A stretch of 39,273 nt of DNA. It comes from an uncultured Anaeromyxobacter sp. (GTDB taxonomy: Bacteria > Myxococcota > Myxococcia > Myxococcales > Anaeromyxobacteraceae). A program made the position numbers and the translations under genes. The stretch lies in contig CAIVAR010000094.1 in assembly GCA_903904005.1 (NCBI GenBank), forward strand, positions 1 through 39,273. Direction: 5' to 3'. Shown piece by piece: positions 24,743-32,855 of the stretch; the stretch's first letter is position 1; each line of letters begins with the position of its first letter. The notes under the pieces are model-generated. The model was not told where the DNA came from. It was given only the letters and a program-made list of their open reading frames with translations, and made no database searches.

Positions 24743-25636
24743 ATGGCGCGACGGCTCGAATTGCACGACTGGGACGACCTTCCGGGCACCGGGGAACGCG
24801 GCGCGAACTGGGCCCTCGTCCTCGGCAACAGCATCGAGGTGCTGGAGAAGCTGCCCCCCCGATCGGTCGACCTGATCTTCGCGGACCCTCCCTACCACCT
24901 GTCGAACGGCGGCACCACCTGCCAGAGCGGCCGCCGGGTCCGGGTCGACAAGGGGGACTGGGATCAGTCGCGCGGCGTCGAGGCCGACCACGCCTTCCAG
25001 CGGGAATGGCTGCAGGCCTGCCGCCGCGTGCTCAAGCCCTCGGGCACCATCTGGGTGTCGGGCACCCAGCACGTCATCTTCTCGGTGGGCTACGCCATGC
25101 AGGAGCTGGGCTTCCACCTGCTCAACACGGTGACCTGGTTCAAGCCCAACGCGGCGCCCAACCTGGCCTGCCGCATGTTCACCCACTCCACCGAGATCCT
25201 GCTCTGGGCGGCGCCCATGAAATCCAAGCCGCTCGCCCACCGCTTCAACTACCGGGACATGAAGCAGCAGAACGGCGGCAAGCAGATGCGCGACCTCTGG
25301 GAGGTCGCCGAGCGGCCGGAGCCGGGCGGCGCCCAGGTGGTGTGGCCGCTCCCCACGCCCGGGCCGCGCGAGAAGCTGCACGGCCGCCACCCGACGCAGA
25401 AGCCCCTCTCCCTCCTCGAACGGGTCATCGCCGCCAGCTCCGCCGAGGGCGACCTCGTGGTCGACCCCTTCAACGGCTCGGGAACCACCGGCGTCGCGGC
25501 CGTGATGGCGGGACGCCGCTTCCTGGGCGTCGACCTGGACGGGACCTACCTCGACCTCGCCGCGCGCCGCATCCGCGCCGTCGAGGGCAGCCGTCCGGCG
25601 GGCACGAGCCCCGTCGCCGAGGCGCGCGCTCCCTAG
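24743..25636 (+). CDS. DpnA-like site-specific adenine-N6 DNA methyltransferase
   Basis: A 297-residue beta-class amino-methyltransferase: catalytic motif IV (DPPY, residues 48-51) precedes the S-adenosylmethionine motif I (DPFNGSGTTG, 241-250). HLSNGGTTCQSG followed by VDKGDWD, plus FTHSTEILLWA and HPTQKPLSLLERVI, closely resembles DpnA (M.DpnIIB), which methylates adenine in GATC on single- and double-stranded DNA. A GATC target is therefore the best guess. No restriction enzyme gene is nearby, so it is probably an orphan methyltransferase with a regulatory or replication-linked role. I chose ATG 24743 (MARRLELHDW) for its position after the promoter-like boxes. Its stop shares CTAG with the stop of the convergent regulator gene. 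Confidence 0.92.
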   Translation: MARRLELHDWDDLPGTGERGANWALVLGNSIEVLEKLPPRSVDLIFADPPYHLSNGGTTCQSGRRVRVDKGDWDQSRGVEADHAFQREWLQACRRVLKPSGTIWVSGTQHVIFSVGYAMQELGFHLLNTVTWFKPNAAPNLACRMFTHSTEILLWAAPMKSKPLAHRFNYRDMKQQNGGKQMRDLWEVAERPEPGGAQVVWPLPTPGPREKLHGRHPTQKPLSLLERVIAASSAEGDLVVDPFNGSGTTGVAAVMAGRRFLGVDLDGTYLDLAARRIRAVEGSRPAGTSPVAEARAP

Positions 25637-26427
25637 CCGAGCCGCTCGTCGGCGATCTCCCGCGCCCGGGCCACGAACGGCGCGATGGCGCGGAACCGGT
25701 GACCGTGCGCGGGGGGGTCGGGCCAGGGTCCGCTCCCGCCGAGCCCCAGCGCCACGCCCGAGGCGGCGCAGGCCTCCGCGAGCACCTCCGCCTGCCTCCG
25801 CAGCCCAACCTCGTCGACGGTCGCCGCCGACGCCGACACCGCGATCATCTCCGCGCCGCCCTGCCGGGCGACCGCGGCGAGCTCGACCGCCGGCGTGTCC
25901 TGCCCCACCCAGAGCGTCTCCCACCCGGCCTCGCGCAGCGCCACCTCGACGAGCGAGAGCCCGAGCGCGTGCCGGTCCCCCTCGGCGCAGGCGAGGATGC
26001 AGCGGGGAGCCCCCGGCTGCAGCGGCAGCGCTCCGGTGATGCGGGCCAGCGCGCGGGCGAGCCGCTCGGAGGCGAGGTGCTCCTGGTAGATGGAGACCTT
26101 CCCGGCCCGCCACCGCTCCCCCATGGTGGCGAGCGCGCCGCCCAGCATCTCGGTGACCGCCACCCAGGACCCGAGCCGGGAGCGCTCGGTCAGGAGCCGC
26201 GCCTCCACCCCGAGCCCGTCGGTCTGGAGGAGCAGGTCGACGAAGGCCTCGGCGGACGAACCCCGCGTCGCGTCGAGGAACTTCTGGACCTCGCGCCGCT
26301 CGAAGCGGCGGTGCCCGCCGGCGGTCTTCACGCAGGGGAGGATTCCCTGGTCGGCCCAGCGCTTCACGGCGGTGGGTCCTACCCCGGCGAGCTTCCCGAC
26401 GTCGACGGTGGAGAGTAAATCGTCCAT
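25633..26427 (-). CDS. MerR-type regulator with cobalamin-binding domain (CarH/LitR-like)
   Basis: A 264-residue transcription factor. An N-terminal MerR winged helix (about 6-70, VDVGKLAGVGPTAVKRWADQG and GGHRRFERREV) is followed by a four-helix bundle and a Rossmann cobalamin domain. The bundle has the W-x9-EH signature of CarH proteins (Trp106, Glu116, His117). The cobalamin domain has DxHxxG (Asp151, His153, Gly156), with His153 the likely lower cobalt ligand. CarH and LitR proteins repress light-inducible operons in the dark with adenosylcobalamin and release DNA on illumination. The residue after Trp106 is Arg, not the His that ligates cobalt after photolysis in Thermus CarH, so light sensing is not assured. 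It is divergent from the lipid-modification operon, its probable target, across 94 bp. Confidence 0.9.
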   Translation of the reverse strand: MDDLLSTVDVGKLAGVGPTAVKRWADQGILPCVKTAGGHRRFERREVQKFLDATRGSSAEAFVDLLLQTDGLGVEARLLTERSRLGSWVAVTEMLGGALATMGERWRAGKVSIYQEHLASERLARALARITGALPLQPGAPRCILACAEGDRHALGLSLVEVALREAGWETLWVGQDTPAVELAAVARQGGAEMIAVSASAATVDEVGLRRQAEVLAEACAASGVALGLGGSGPWPDPPAHGHRFRAIAPFVARAREIADERLG

Positions 26428-26445
26428 TTCGCCCCTTTCGTTCGT

Positions 26446-26474
26446 TTACTATTCTGGGTTCCTTTGTTTTGCAA
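26446..26474 (-). promoter_or_regulatory. Predicted promoter of the cobalamin-binding regulator
   Basis: On the minus strand TTGCAA (26474-26469) and TAGTAA (26451-26446) are 17 bp apart, a good sigma-70-type match. An AGGGG element just before ATG 26427 gives a normal leader. It lies in an AT-rich divergent intergenic region shared with the lipid operon. Confidence 0.5.
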
Positions 26475-26485
26475 TGTTCGATTCG

Positions 26486-26521
26486 CTTGCGGGGACGATT
26501 TCGACGATTTACACACCAACC
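26486..26521 (+). promoter_or_regulatory. Candidate promoter and operator of the lipid operon
   Basis: TTTACA (26508-26513) lies 8 nt before the ATG at 26522, with CTTGCG (26486-26491) 16 bp upstream as a weak -35 box. A 9-bp tandem repeat, GACGATTTC (26494-26502) and GACGATTTA (26503-26511), overlaps the -10 box. Head-to-tail repeats are how Thermus CarH binds, so this is a plausible operator, but the sequence itself does not match a known consensus. Confidence 0.35.
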
Positions 26522-27562
26522 ATGAGCCTGGGAATCGAGCTGGCAGAGAGAGGATTCGTCCCCGCCCCGGTCGTGCGCCTCGGCATCCGCCGGCTGCTGC
26601 GCAACCGGATCCGGGACGAGGAGCGGCGCCACGCCGACCGGGAGGGGGCGCTCGCCCGGTTCATCGCGTCCATGGAAGGGGCCGACATCGCCCCGGTGCC
26701 CGCCCTCGCCAACGAGCAGCACTACGAGGTGCCGGCCGCCTTCTACCGGACCTGCCTCGGCGCGCGGATGAAGTACTCGGGCGGCTACTGGCCGGCCGGG
26801 GTCGACACCCTCGACGCCTCCGAGGAGGCGATGCTTCGCCTCACCGCCGAGCGCGCCGGGATCGAGAACGGCCACCGCATCCTGGAGCTCGGCTGCGGCT
26901 GGGGAAGCTTCTCCCTCTGGGCGGCCGAGCACTTCCCCGCCTCCCGGGTGGTGGGGGTCTCCAACTCGGCCAGCCAGCGGGAGTTCATCCTCGGCGAGGC
27001 GCGCCGTCGCGGGCTCTCGAACGTCGAGATCCTCACCTGCGACATGAACCGCTTCGAGGCGCCGGGGACCTTCGACCGGGTGGTCTCGGTGGAGATGTTC
27101 GAGCACATGCGCAACTGGCCCGAGCTCTTCCGGCGCATCTCCGGCTGGCTGAACCCGGGCGGGAAGCTCTTCATCCACGTCTTCGCGAGCACCCGCTTCG
27201 CCTACCTCTTCGAGACCGACGCCGACGACGACTGGATGGGGCGCCACTTCTTCACCGGCGGGATGATGCCCTCGCACGACCTGCTGCCCCGGGTCTCCGC
27301 GCCCCTCGCGCTCGAGGAGCACTGGGTGGTCCCCGGGACCCACTACGCGCGGACCTCCGAGGCCTGGCACGCGAACCTCCTCGCGAACGGCGCGGCCGCC
27401 ACCGCCGCCCTGACCGGGCCGCTCTCCCCGGCCGAGGCCCGCATCCAGGTGCGCCGCTGGCAGATGTTCTTCCTGGCCTGCGCCGAGCTCTTCGGCTTCG
27501 ACGGCGGGCGCGAGTGGCACGTCTCCCACTACCGGCTCGCCAAGGCGGGAGGCTCCCGGTGA
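26522..27562 (+). CDS. Cyclopropane-fatty-acid-synthase-family methyltransferase
   Basis: A 346-residue S-adenosylmethionine-dependent methyltransferase. Motif I is ILELGCGWGSFSLWAAEHFP (about residues 119-138), followed by VVGVSNSASQREFI and VVSVEMFEHMRNW, both typical of the family. A helical N-terminal part has ALANEQHYEVPAAFYRTCLG in place of the usual NIxxHYDLGNDF. The divergence from the canonical CFA synthase later in the same operon (29528) suggests a different product, such as a methylated unsaturated fatty acid like that made by furan-fatty-acid pathways. That is inference. The stop overlaps the start of the next gene by GTGA. It is the first gene of the operon divergent from the CarH-like regulator. 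Confidence 0.87.
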   Translation: MSLGIELAERGFVPAPVVRLGIRRLLRNRIRDEERRHADREGALARFIASMEGADIAPVPALANEQHYEVPAAFYRTCLGARMKYSGGYWPAGVDTLDASEEAMLRLTAERAGIENGHRILELGCGWGSFSLWAAEHFPASRVVGVSNSASQREFILGEARRRGLSNVEILTCDMNRFEAPGTFDRVVSVEMFEHMRNWPELFRRISGWLNPGGKLFIHVFASTRFAYLFETDADDDWMGRHFFTGGMMPSHDLLPRVSAPLALEEHWVVPGTHYARTSEAWHANLLANGAAATAALTGPLSPAEARIQVRRWQMFFLACAELFGFDGGREWHVSHYRLAKAGGSR

Positions 27563-28797
27563 AGATCGCGGTCGTCGGCTCCGGGATCTCCGGCCTCGTC
27601 TCGGCGCACCTCCTGTCGCGCCGGAACGACGTCGTGCTCCTCGAGGCCGACGCGCGGGTGGGCGGCCACACCCACACCTTCGACGTCCCCGAGGACGGCC
27701 GCACCGTCCCCATCGACACCGGCTTCATCGTCTTCAACGAGCGCACATACCCGAACTTCCTCGCGCTGCTCCGCCAGCTCGGCGTCTCCTGGAAGGAGAG
27801 CGACATGAGCTTCTCGGCGCGGAGCGACCGGCGCGACTTCGAGTACGGCGCCCCGGCGGTCGGCGCGCTCTTCGCCCAGAAGCGGAACCTCCTCGACCCG
27901 GGCTTCTACCGGATGCTCGTCGACATCCCCCGCTTCTACCGGGAGGCGAAGGGGCTCCTCGACGAGGGCTCGGAGCTCCCCCTCCTCGAGTGGCTGCAGG
28001 CCCGGGGCTACTCGCGCCGCTTCGTCGACGACCACCTGCTTCCCCTGGTCGGTTCGGTCTGGTCCTCCTCCTCCGAGGGCGTGCGCGACTTCCCCGCCCG
28101 CTTCCTGGCCCGCTTCTTCGAGAACCACGGCTTCCTCGAGGTGAAGAAGGAGTTCCCCTGGCTCACCATCCGGGGCGGGTCCCGGGAGTACGTCCGGGCC
28201 ATCCTGGGCGGCTTCCAGGGCGAGGTGCGCACCGGGTCCCCCGTGGAGTCGATCCGGCGCGACGACGGCGTCGTCGTGAAGGTGGCTGGCCAGGCCCCCG
28301 AGCGGTTCGACCACGTGGTGGTGGCCGCGCACGCCGACCAGGCCCTGCGCATGCTCGCCGACCCGTCGCCGCTGGAGCGCGAACTCCTCGGCCGCTTCCC
28401 CTTCCGGCCCAACGCGGTCCGGCTCCACACCGATGCGCGGGTGATGCCCCGGCGCCGGAAGGCCTGGGCCTCCTGGAACTACCAGCTCGACGACCAGGGG
28501 CAGGACGGTGCCACCGTCACCTACTGGATGAACCGGCTGCAGACCCCGGACACCCGGCGCGACTACTTCGTGACCCTGAACCGCAACGCCGCCATCGCCG
28601 ACGACCGGACGCTGCTCGACATCACCTACGACCACCCGGTCTTCTCGCCCACCTCGGTGGCCGCCCAGAAGCGGCACGGCGAGCTCGTGGGCCACCGGGG
28701 CACGAGCTACTGCGGCGCCTACTGGCGCAACGGGTTCCACGAGGACGGCGTGGTGAGCGCGCTCGCGGTGTGCAAGGCTTTCGGGGAGACCCTGTGA
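27559..28797 (+). CDS. FAD-dependent oxidoreductase, amine-oxidase/desaturase type
   Basis: A 412-residue flavoprotein. The N-terminal dinucleotide-binding motif is VVGSGISGLVSAHLLSRRNDVVLLEAD (GxGxxG at about residues 7-12 with the terminal acidic residue), followed by RVGGHTHTF and DTGFIVFNERTYPNF. This group of NAD(P)/FAD-binding proteins is regularly found beside CFA synthases and DUF1365 in bacteria and is thought to act on membrane fatty acids. Substrate and electron acceptor are unknown. It starts at GTG 27559, overlapping the previous stop by four bases, with GGGAGG upstream. It ends with another GTGA overlap, so translation along the operon is tightly coupled. Confidence 0.88.
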   Translation: MKIAVVGSGISGLVSAHLLSRRNDVVLLEADARVGGHTHTFDVPEDGRTVPIDTGFIVFNERTYPNFLALLRQLGVSWKESDMSFSARSDRRDFEYGAPAVGALFAQKRNLLDPGFYRMLVDIPRFYREAKGLLDEGSELPLLEWLQARGYSRRFVDDHLLPLVGSVWSSSSEGVRDFPARFLARFFENHGFLEVKKEFPWLTIRGGSREYVRAILGGFQGEVRTGSPVESIRRDDGVVVKVAGQAPERFDHVVVAAHADQALRMLADPSPLERELLGRFPFRPNAVRLHTDARVMPRRRKAWASWNYQLDDQGQDGATVTYWMNRLQTPDTRRDYFVTLNRNAAIADDRTLLDITYDHPVFSPTSVAAQKRHGELVGHRGTSYCGAYWRNGFHEDGVVSALAVCKAFGETL

Positions 28798-29531
28798 CGA
28801 CGCTCGCGAGCGCCATATACGCCGGGACGGTGTCGCACGCGCGACGGGGGCCTCGGGCGCACGCCTTCTCCTACCGGATGTACATGCTCTACCTGGACCT
28901 CGACGAGCTGCCGGGGCTCGCGCTGCGCTCCTTCCGGCGCTCCGACTACCTGGGCGATCCCGCCCGCGATCTCGCCACCGAGGTCCGCGACCGCGTCGAG
29001 GCGGCGCTCGGCTTCCGCCCGGAGGGACCGGTGCGGCTCCTCACCCACGTGCGGTCGCTCGGTTACGTCTTCAACCCGGTGAGCATCTACTACTGCTTCG
29101 ATCGCGACGGCGAGACGCTCCGCGCCGTGGTGGCCGAGATCACCAACACCCCGTGGGGCGAGCGGCACGCCTACGTCCTGCCCGCCGGCGAGGGCGGCGC
29201 CTCCTCCTCGTTCGACAAGGCCTTCCACGTCTCCCCGTTCTACCCGATGGAGCAGACCTACCGCTGGGACCTGGGGCGTCCGGGCGACGCACTGCGCGTC
29301 GACATGGCCAACGTCGAGAAGGGCGAGGAGGTCTTCCGGGCCACGCTGGCGATGCGCCGGCACGCCTGGTCCACCGCCGCGCTGCGCCGGGCCGCGGTCC
29401 TCCAGCCGCTCATGGCCTGGAAGGTCCACGCCGCCATCTACTGGCAGGCTCTTCGCCTCTGGGTGAAGGGTACCCCGTTCCACGTCCACCCCGCCAAGCG
29501 GGCCACCGCCGCCCCGAGGAGCACGCCATGA
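28794..29531 (+). CDS. DUF1365 family protein
   Basis: A 245-residue protein beginning at GTG 28794 with the DUF1365 landmarks IYAGTVSHARRGPRAHAFSYRMYMLYLDLDEL, LLTHVRSLGYVFNPVSIYYCFD and FDKAFHVSPFYPMEQTYRW. The function is unproven; the family co-occurs with CFA synthase and the FAD enzyme and is therefore assigned to fatty-acid modification. No membrane helix or signal peptide is obvious. Both ends overlap neighbours by four bases (GTGA and ATGA), which fixes the start despite the non-ATG codon. Confidence 0.9.
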   Translation: MTTLASAIYAGTVSHARRGPRAHAFSYRMYMLYLDLDELPGLALRSFRRSDYLGDPARDLATEVRDRVEAALGFRPEGPVRLLTHVRSLGYVFNPVSIYYCFDRDGETLRAVVAEITNTPWGERHAYVLPAGEGGASSSFDKAFHVSPFYPMEQTYRWDLGRPGDALRVDMANVEKGEEVFRATLAMRRHAWSTAALRRAAVLQPLMAWKVHAAIYWQALRLWVKGTPFHVHPAKRATAAPRSTP

Positions 29532-30754
29532 CGACCCAGGTCCATACCGCAACCGCGCCCCCCTTCGGGCTCTCCTTCCGGGCGCTGGTGCTGCCCCGCC
29601 TCTCCGGCATCGCCGACGGACAGCTCACCCTGCGGGAAGGGGGCGCGAGCAGCACCTACGGCTCCCCCGCCGCCGACGGGATCGCCGCGGAGGTGGTGGT
29701 CCGCCACCCCGCCTTCTGGCGCCGCGTGGCGACCGGCGGCACGCTGGGCGCGGCCGAGTCCTACGCGGCCGGGGAATGGGACACGCCCGACCTCACCTCG
29801 GTGATCCGGCTCCTGACCCGCAACGTCGCCGCCATGGACGGGCTGGAGAGCGGCCTGGCGGCGCTGCGCCGGCCGGTGGACGCGCTCCGCCACGCGCTGC
29901 GGCGCAACACCCGCACCGGCAGCCGCCGCAACATCACCGAGCACTACGACCTGGGCGACGACTTCTTCCAGCTCATGCTCGACCCCACGATGACCTACTC
30001 CTGCGGCGTCTTCGAGCACCCGGAGGCCTCGCTGGAGGAGGCGAGCATCGCCAAGATCGACCGGCTCTGCCGGATGCTCCGGCTCGGCCCGGACGACCAC
30101 CTGCTCGAGATCGGCACCGGCTGGGGCGCCTTCGCCATCCACGCCGCCTCCCGGTACGGCTGCCGCGTCACCACCACCACCATCTCGGACAACCAGCTGG
30201 CCCGGGCACGCCGGCGGGTGGCCGATGCCGGGCTCTCCGACCGCGTCCAGGTGGTCCAGCGCGACTACCGCGACCTGACCGGGCGATTCGACAGGCTCGT
30301 CTCGGTGGAGATGCTCGAGGCGGTCGGCGCCGACTACTACGGCACCTTCTTCTCGAAGTGCGCCTCCCTGCTCGAGGACGACGGGCTCATGGCCCTGCAG
30401 ACCATCACCATCGCCGACGCCCGCTACGAGCAGCACGTCCGCGGGGTCGACTTCATCAAGCGCTACGTCTTCCCGGGGTCGAACATCCCGTCCATCACGG
30501 CCCTGCTCCAGGCTGCCACCCGGAACTCCGATCTCACGCTGCGCCGGCTCGAGGACATCGGCCCGCACTACGCGACGACGCTGGCCGCCTGGCGGGAGAA
30601 CCTGGCCCGCAACGCCGAGGCGGTCGCGGCCCTCACCGACGAGCGCTTCCGCCGCATATGGAACTTCTACCTCTGCTACTGCGAGGCCGGCTTCGCCGAG
30701 CGCTACCTGGGCGACGCCCAGATGCTCCTGGCGCGCCCCGGCGGGAGGGCGTGA
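29528..30754 (+). CDS. Cyclopropane-fatty-acyl-phospholipid synthase
   Basis: A 408-residue member of the CFA synthase family. It has the canonical NITEHYDLGDDFFQLMLDPTMTYSCGVF segment, the S-adenosylmethionine site LLEIGTGWGAFAIHAASRYG and VSVEMLEAVGADYYGTFF, then IKRYVFPGSNIPS. The enzyme adds a methylene or methyl group from S-adenosylmethionine to the double bond of acyl chains in membrane phospholipids. It has an N-terminal domain of about 130 residues, as in full-length CFA synthases. It is the second such enzyme of the operon; the gene at 26522 is shorter and more divergent. The ATG overlaps the DUF1365 stop. Confidence 0.93.
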   Translation: MTTQVHTATAPPFGLSFRALVLPRLSGIADGQLTLREGGASSTYGSPAADGIAAEVVVRHPAFWRRVATGGTLGAAESYAAGEWDTPDLTSVIRLLTRNVAAMDGLESGLAALRRPVDALRHALRRNTRTGSRRNITEHYDLGDDFFQLMLDPTMTYSCGVFEHPEASLEEASIAKIDRLCRMLRLGPDDHLLEIGTGWGAFAIHAASRYGCRVTTTTISDNQLARARRRVADAGLSDRVQVVQRDYRDLTGRFDRLVSVEMLEAVGADYYGTFFSKCASLLEDDGLMALQTITIADARYEQHVRGVDFIKRYVFPGSNIPSITALLQAATRNSDLTLRRLEDIGPHYATTLAAWRENLARNAEAVAALTDERFRRIWNFYLCYCEAGFAERYLGDAQMLLARPGGRA

Positions 30755-30755
30755 C

Positions 30756-31439
30756 GTGACCGGTGCACTCGCCGCCGTCGCCCTGCTCGTCCTGGCCGCC
30801 CCGACGGTGGAGCGCTTCCAGGGGATCGCCCGCTCGCGGGACGGCGCCGTGGCCTACGTCGAGTCCCACGAGGTTCACCTCGCCGGCGGGCGGGTCACCT
30901 CGGCCGAGACCCGCTACGCGCAGCCCGACGGACGCGCCATCGCACGGCTCGTGTCTTCCTACGCCGCCGGCTCCTTCGCCCCAGACTACGAGTTCCTCGA
31001 CCTGCGCACCGGCGCCCGCGAGATCGTCCGGCAGGAGGAGAGCGGTCTCCGGGTCCAGGACGGGGACCGGGTCAAGGTGCTTCCCCTTCCGGACGACGTT
31101 CCCCTCGTCGCCGGCCAGGGACTCGACCGGTACGCTCGCGCGCACCTCGAGGAGCTCTCCCGCGGCGAGACGCTGCGGGTCTCGCTCGCCCTGCCCGGCC
31201 GGCTCGACGCCTTCGGCTTCCGCATCCGCGGCGAGCGGATCGCCGGCGACCGGTTGCGCGTCCGCTTCGAGCCCTCGAGCTTCATCCTCCGCGTCCTCGC
31301 GCCGTCGATCGAGGGGGAGTACGAGCTCGCCACGGGCCGCCTCGTCCGCTACGTCGGCGTGTCCAACGTCGCGGCCGAGGATGGTTCCCCCCAGCAGGTG
31401 GAGATCGCCTATTCCTACGCAGACCCAGCCGCGCCCTGA
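30756..31439 (+). CDS. Predicted exported protein of unknown function in lipid operon
   Basis: A 227-residue protein that I do not recognise. GTG 30756 follows GGGAGG and lies one base after the CFA synthase stop. A short hydrophobic N-terminus (GALAAVALLVLAAP) may be an uncleaved or weak signal peptide; it has no basic residue before it. The rest is beta-rich with many charged residues (EVHLAGGRVTSAETRYAQPDG, FDAFGFRIRGERIAGDRLRVRFEP-like strands). The pattern resembles periplasmic lipid-handling folds, but this is a weak impression. Its fixed place in the operon suggests it serves the same lipid-modification process. Confidence 0.8.
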   Translation: MTGALAAVALLVLAAPTVERFQGIARSRDGAVAYVESHEVHLAGGRVTSAETRYAQPDGRAIARLVSSYAAGSFAPDYEFLDLRTGAREIVRQEESGLRVQDGDRVKVLPLPDDVPLVAGQGLDRYARAHLEELSRGETLRVSLALPGRLDAFGFRIRGERIAGDRLRVRFEPSSFILRVLAPSIEGEYELATGRLVRYVGVSNVAAEDGSPQQVEIAYSYADPAAP

Positions 31440-32067
31440 TCGCATCGCCGCCCTCCTCGGCCTCGTCGGCTTCGCCGGGAACGTGGCCGGCGTCGCCTTC
31501 CTGTGGAACGTCCCCGTCGCCTACCGTCCCACCGACATCGACCGGTGGGCGGCCCTCTCGCTCGCCCACCCGCAGGCCACGGTGGCCAGCGCGGTCTCCT
31601 TCATCCTGGGGCTCGCGGCGCTCGCCGGCTGGGCCTCCGCCCTGGGGAGGCAGGTGGGCACCCCCTGGGCCCGCTTCGCGGGCTCGACCATCGCGGTGGG
31701 CGCGCTCTTCAACGCCGTGGGGTGCGTGACACCGCTCGTGCTCGTGACCCATGTGCTGCCCGGGTGCACGGGCCCCGCATGCGCACCCGTCGCGCGGGCC
31801 CTGCTCGGCGTCACCCTCTCCCTCGATGCGCTCTTCAACCTGCTCCTCGGCATCGGTCTCGTCGCCCTCGGGGCGGCGCTCTGGACCCGGGGCTCCCGTG
31901 CCCTCGCCACCCTCGGCCTCGTCGCCGGACTGGCCTCGATCCCGGTGGCCGGGCAGCCCTTCTCCGAGGCGGCCGCGAAGCTCCTCGGCGTCGCCGGCCC
32001 GCTGTGGCTCCTCTTCGTGCTCGGGTCGAGCGTCCGGCTCTGGCGGGGCACCGGCGCCCGCCCATGA
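31381..32067 (+). CDS. Unknown polytopic membrane protein in lipid operon
   Basis: The hydrophobic protein begins around 31441 (IAALLGLVGFAGNVAGVAFLW) and has five or six predicted helices, including FAGSTIAVGALFNAVGCVTPLVLV and ALFNLLLGIGLVALGAALW. Two Cys lie in the loop LPGCTGPACAP. The nearest in-frame ATG is at 31381, inside the previous gene, which gives 228 residues with a 20-residue polar leader and a 59-base overlap. An in-frame GTG at 31483 would cut the first helix. The start is uncertain, but the membrane part is clear. The stop overlaps the next gene by ATGA. Function is unknown. Confidence 0.75.
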   Translation: MVPPSRWRSPIPTQTQPRPDRIAALLGLVGFAGNVAGVAFLWNVPVAYRPTDIDRWAALSLAHPQATVASAVSFILGLAALAGWASALGRQVGTPWARFAGSTIAVGALFNAVGCVTPLVLVTHVLPGCTGPACAPVARALLGVTLSLDALFNLLLGIGLVALGAALWTRGSRALATLGLVAGLASIPVAGQPFSEAAAKLLGVAGPLWLLFVLGSSVRLWRGTGARP

Positions 32068-32843
32068 CCACCGTGCTCGCCGGCTCGGCCGCGGCCATCG
32101 CGGCCTACATGGTCGTGGTGTGGGCCCTCTCCCTGCCGCTCGGGGACGCCTCCATCGCCGACGTGTTCTGGGGGCCCGGCTTCGCCTTCGTGGCCATCGT
32201 GGCTGCCTCCCTGTCGCCGCCGTCGTCGCGGGGCACGTTGCTCGTGGTCCTCGCCTCCGCCTGGGGGCTCCGCCTCGCCCTGCACATCGGGACGCGCTGG
32301 CGGAAGAAGAAGGAGGAGGACCGGCGGTACCAGGCCATGCGGGCCAACTGGGGGGACCGCTTCCCCCTGGTGAGCCTCTTCACGGTCTTCCTGCTCCAGG
32401 GGGCCCTCCTCTGGGTGGTGTCGCTGCCGCTCCAGGCCGGGGCGGCGCTGGGGGCCATGCAGCCGCTGGGGCTCCTCGACGCGGTCGGCGTGCTGGTCTT
32501 CGCGGTCGGGCTCGCCTTCGAGGCCATCGGCGACGCGCAGCTCTCCCGGTTCCTCGCCGACCCCTCGAGCCGGGGACGGGTCATGGAGACCGGGCTCTGG
32601 CGCTACACCCGCCACCCCAACTACTTCGGTGACTCCCTGGTCTGGTGGGGCATCGGCCTCGTGGGCGCCTCCACCGGCGCCTGGTGGTGCCTCGTCGGGC
32701 CGGCCCTCATGACCTTCCTGCTCGTCCGGGTCTCGGGGGTGTCGCTGCTCGAAAAGGACATCGCCGGCAGGCGCCCGGGGTACGCCGCCTACGTCCGGCG
32801 GACGAGCCCCTTCCTGCCGCTGCCACCCTCGCGGGATCCCTGA
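32064..32843 (+). CDS. DUF1295 membrane protein, steroid 5-alpha-reductase-like
   Basis: A 259-residue protein with six or seven predicted helices and the C-terminal signature GLWRYTRHPNYFGDSLVWWGIG, which places it in the DUF1295 / steroid 5-alpha reductase C-terminal / isoprenylcysteine methyltransferase-like superfamily. HIGTRWRKKKEEDRRYQAMRANWG in a cytoplasmic loop is also typical. Members reduce or methylate lipidic substrates; the substrate here is unknown. It overlaps the previous gene by four bases and is the last gene before carD, whose own promoter-like boxes follow. Confidence 0.9.
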   Translation: MTTVLAGSAAAIAAYMVVVWALSLPLGDASIADVFWGPGFAFVAIVAASLSPPSSRGTLLVVLASAWGLRLALHIGTRWRKKKEEDRRYQAMRANWGDRFPLVSLFTVFLLQGALLWVVSLPLQAGAALGAMQPLGLLDAVGVLVFAVGLAFEAIGDAQLSRFLADPSSRGRVMETGLWRYTRHPNYFGDSLVWWGIGLVGASTGAWWCLVGPALMTFLLVRVSGVSLLEKDIAGRRPGYAAYVRRTSPFLPLPPSRDP

Positions 32844-32855
32844 GGGATCGCGGCG

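Noticed and set aside
24743-25636. Restriction-modification system
   Set aside because: No restriction endonuclease gene adjoins the methyltransferase; the neighbours are a membrane protein and a regulator. The HNH gene is 13 kb away and of another type.
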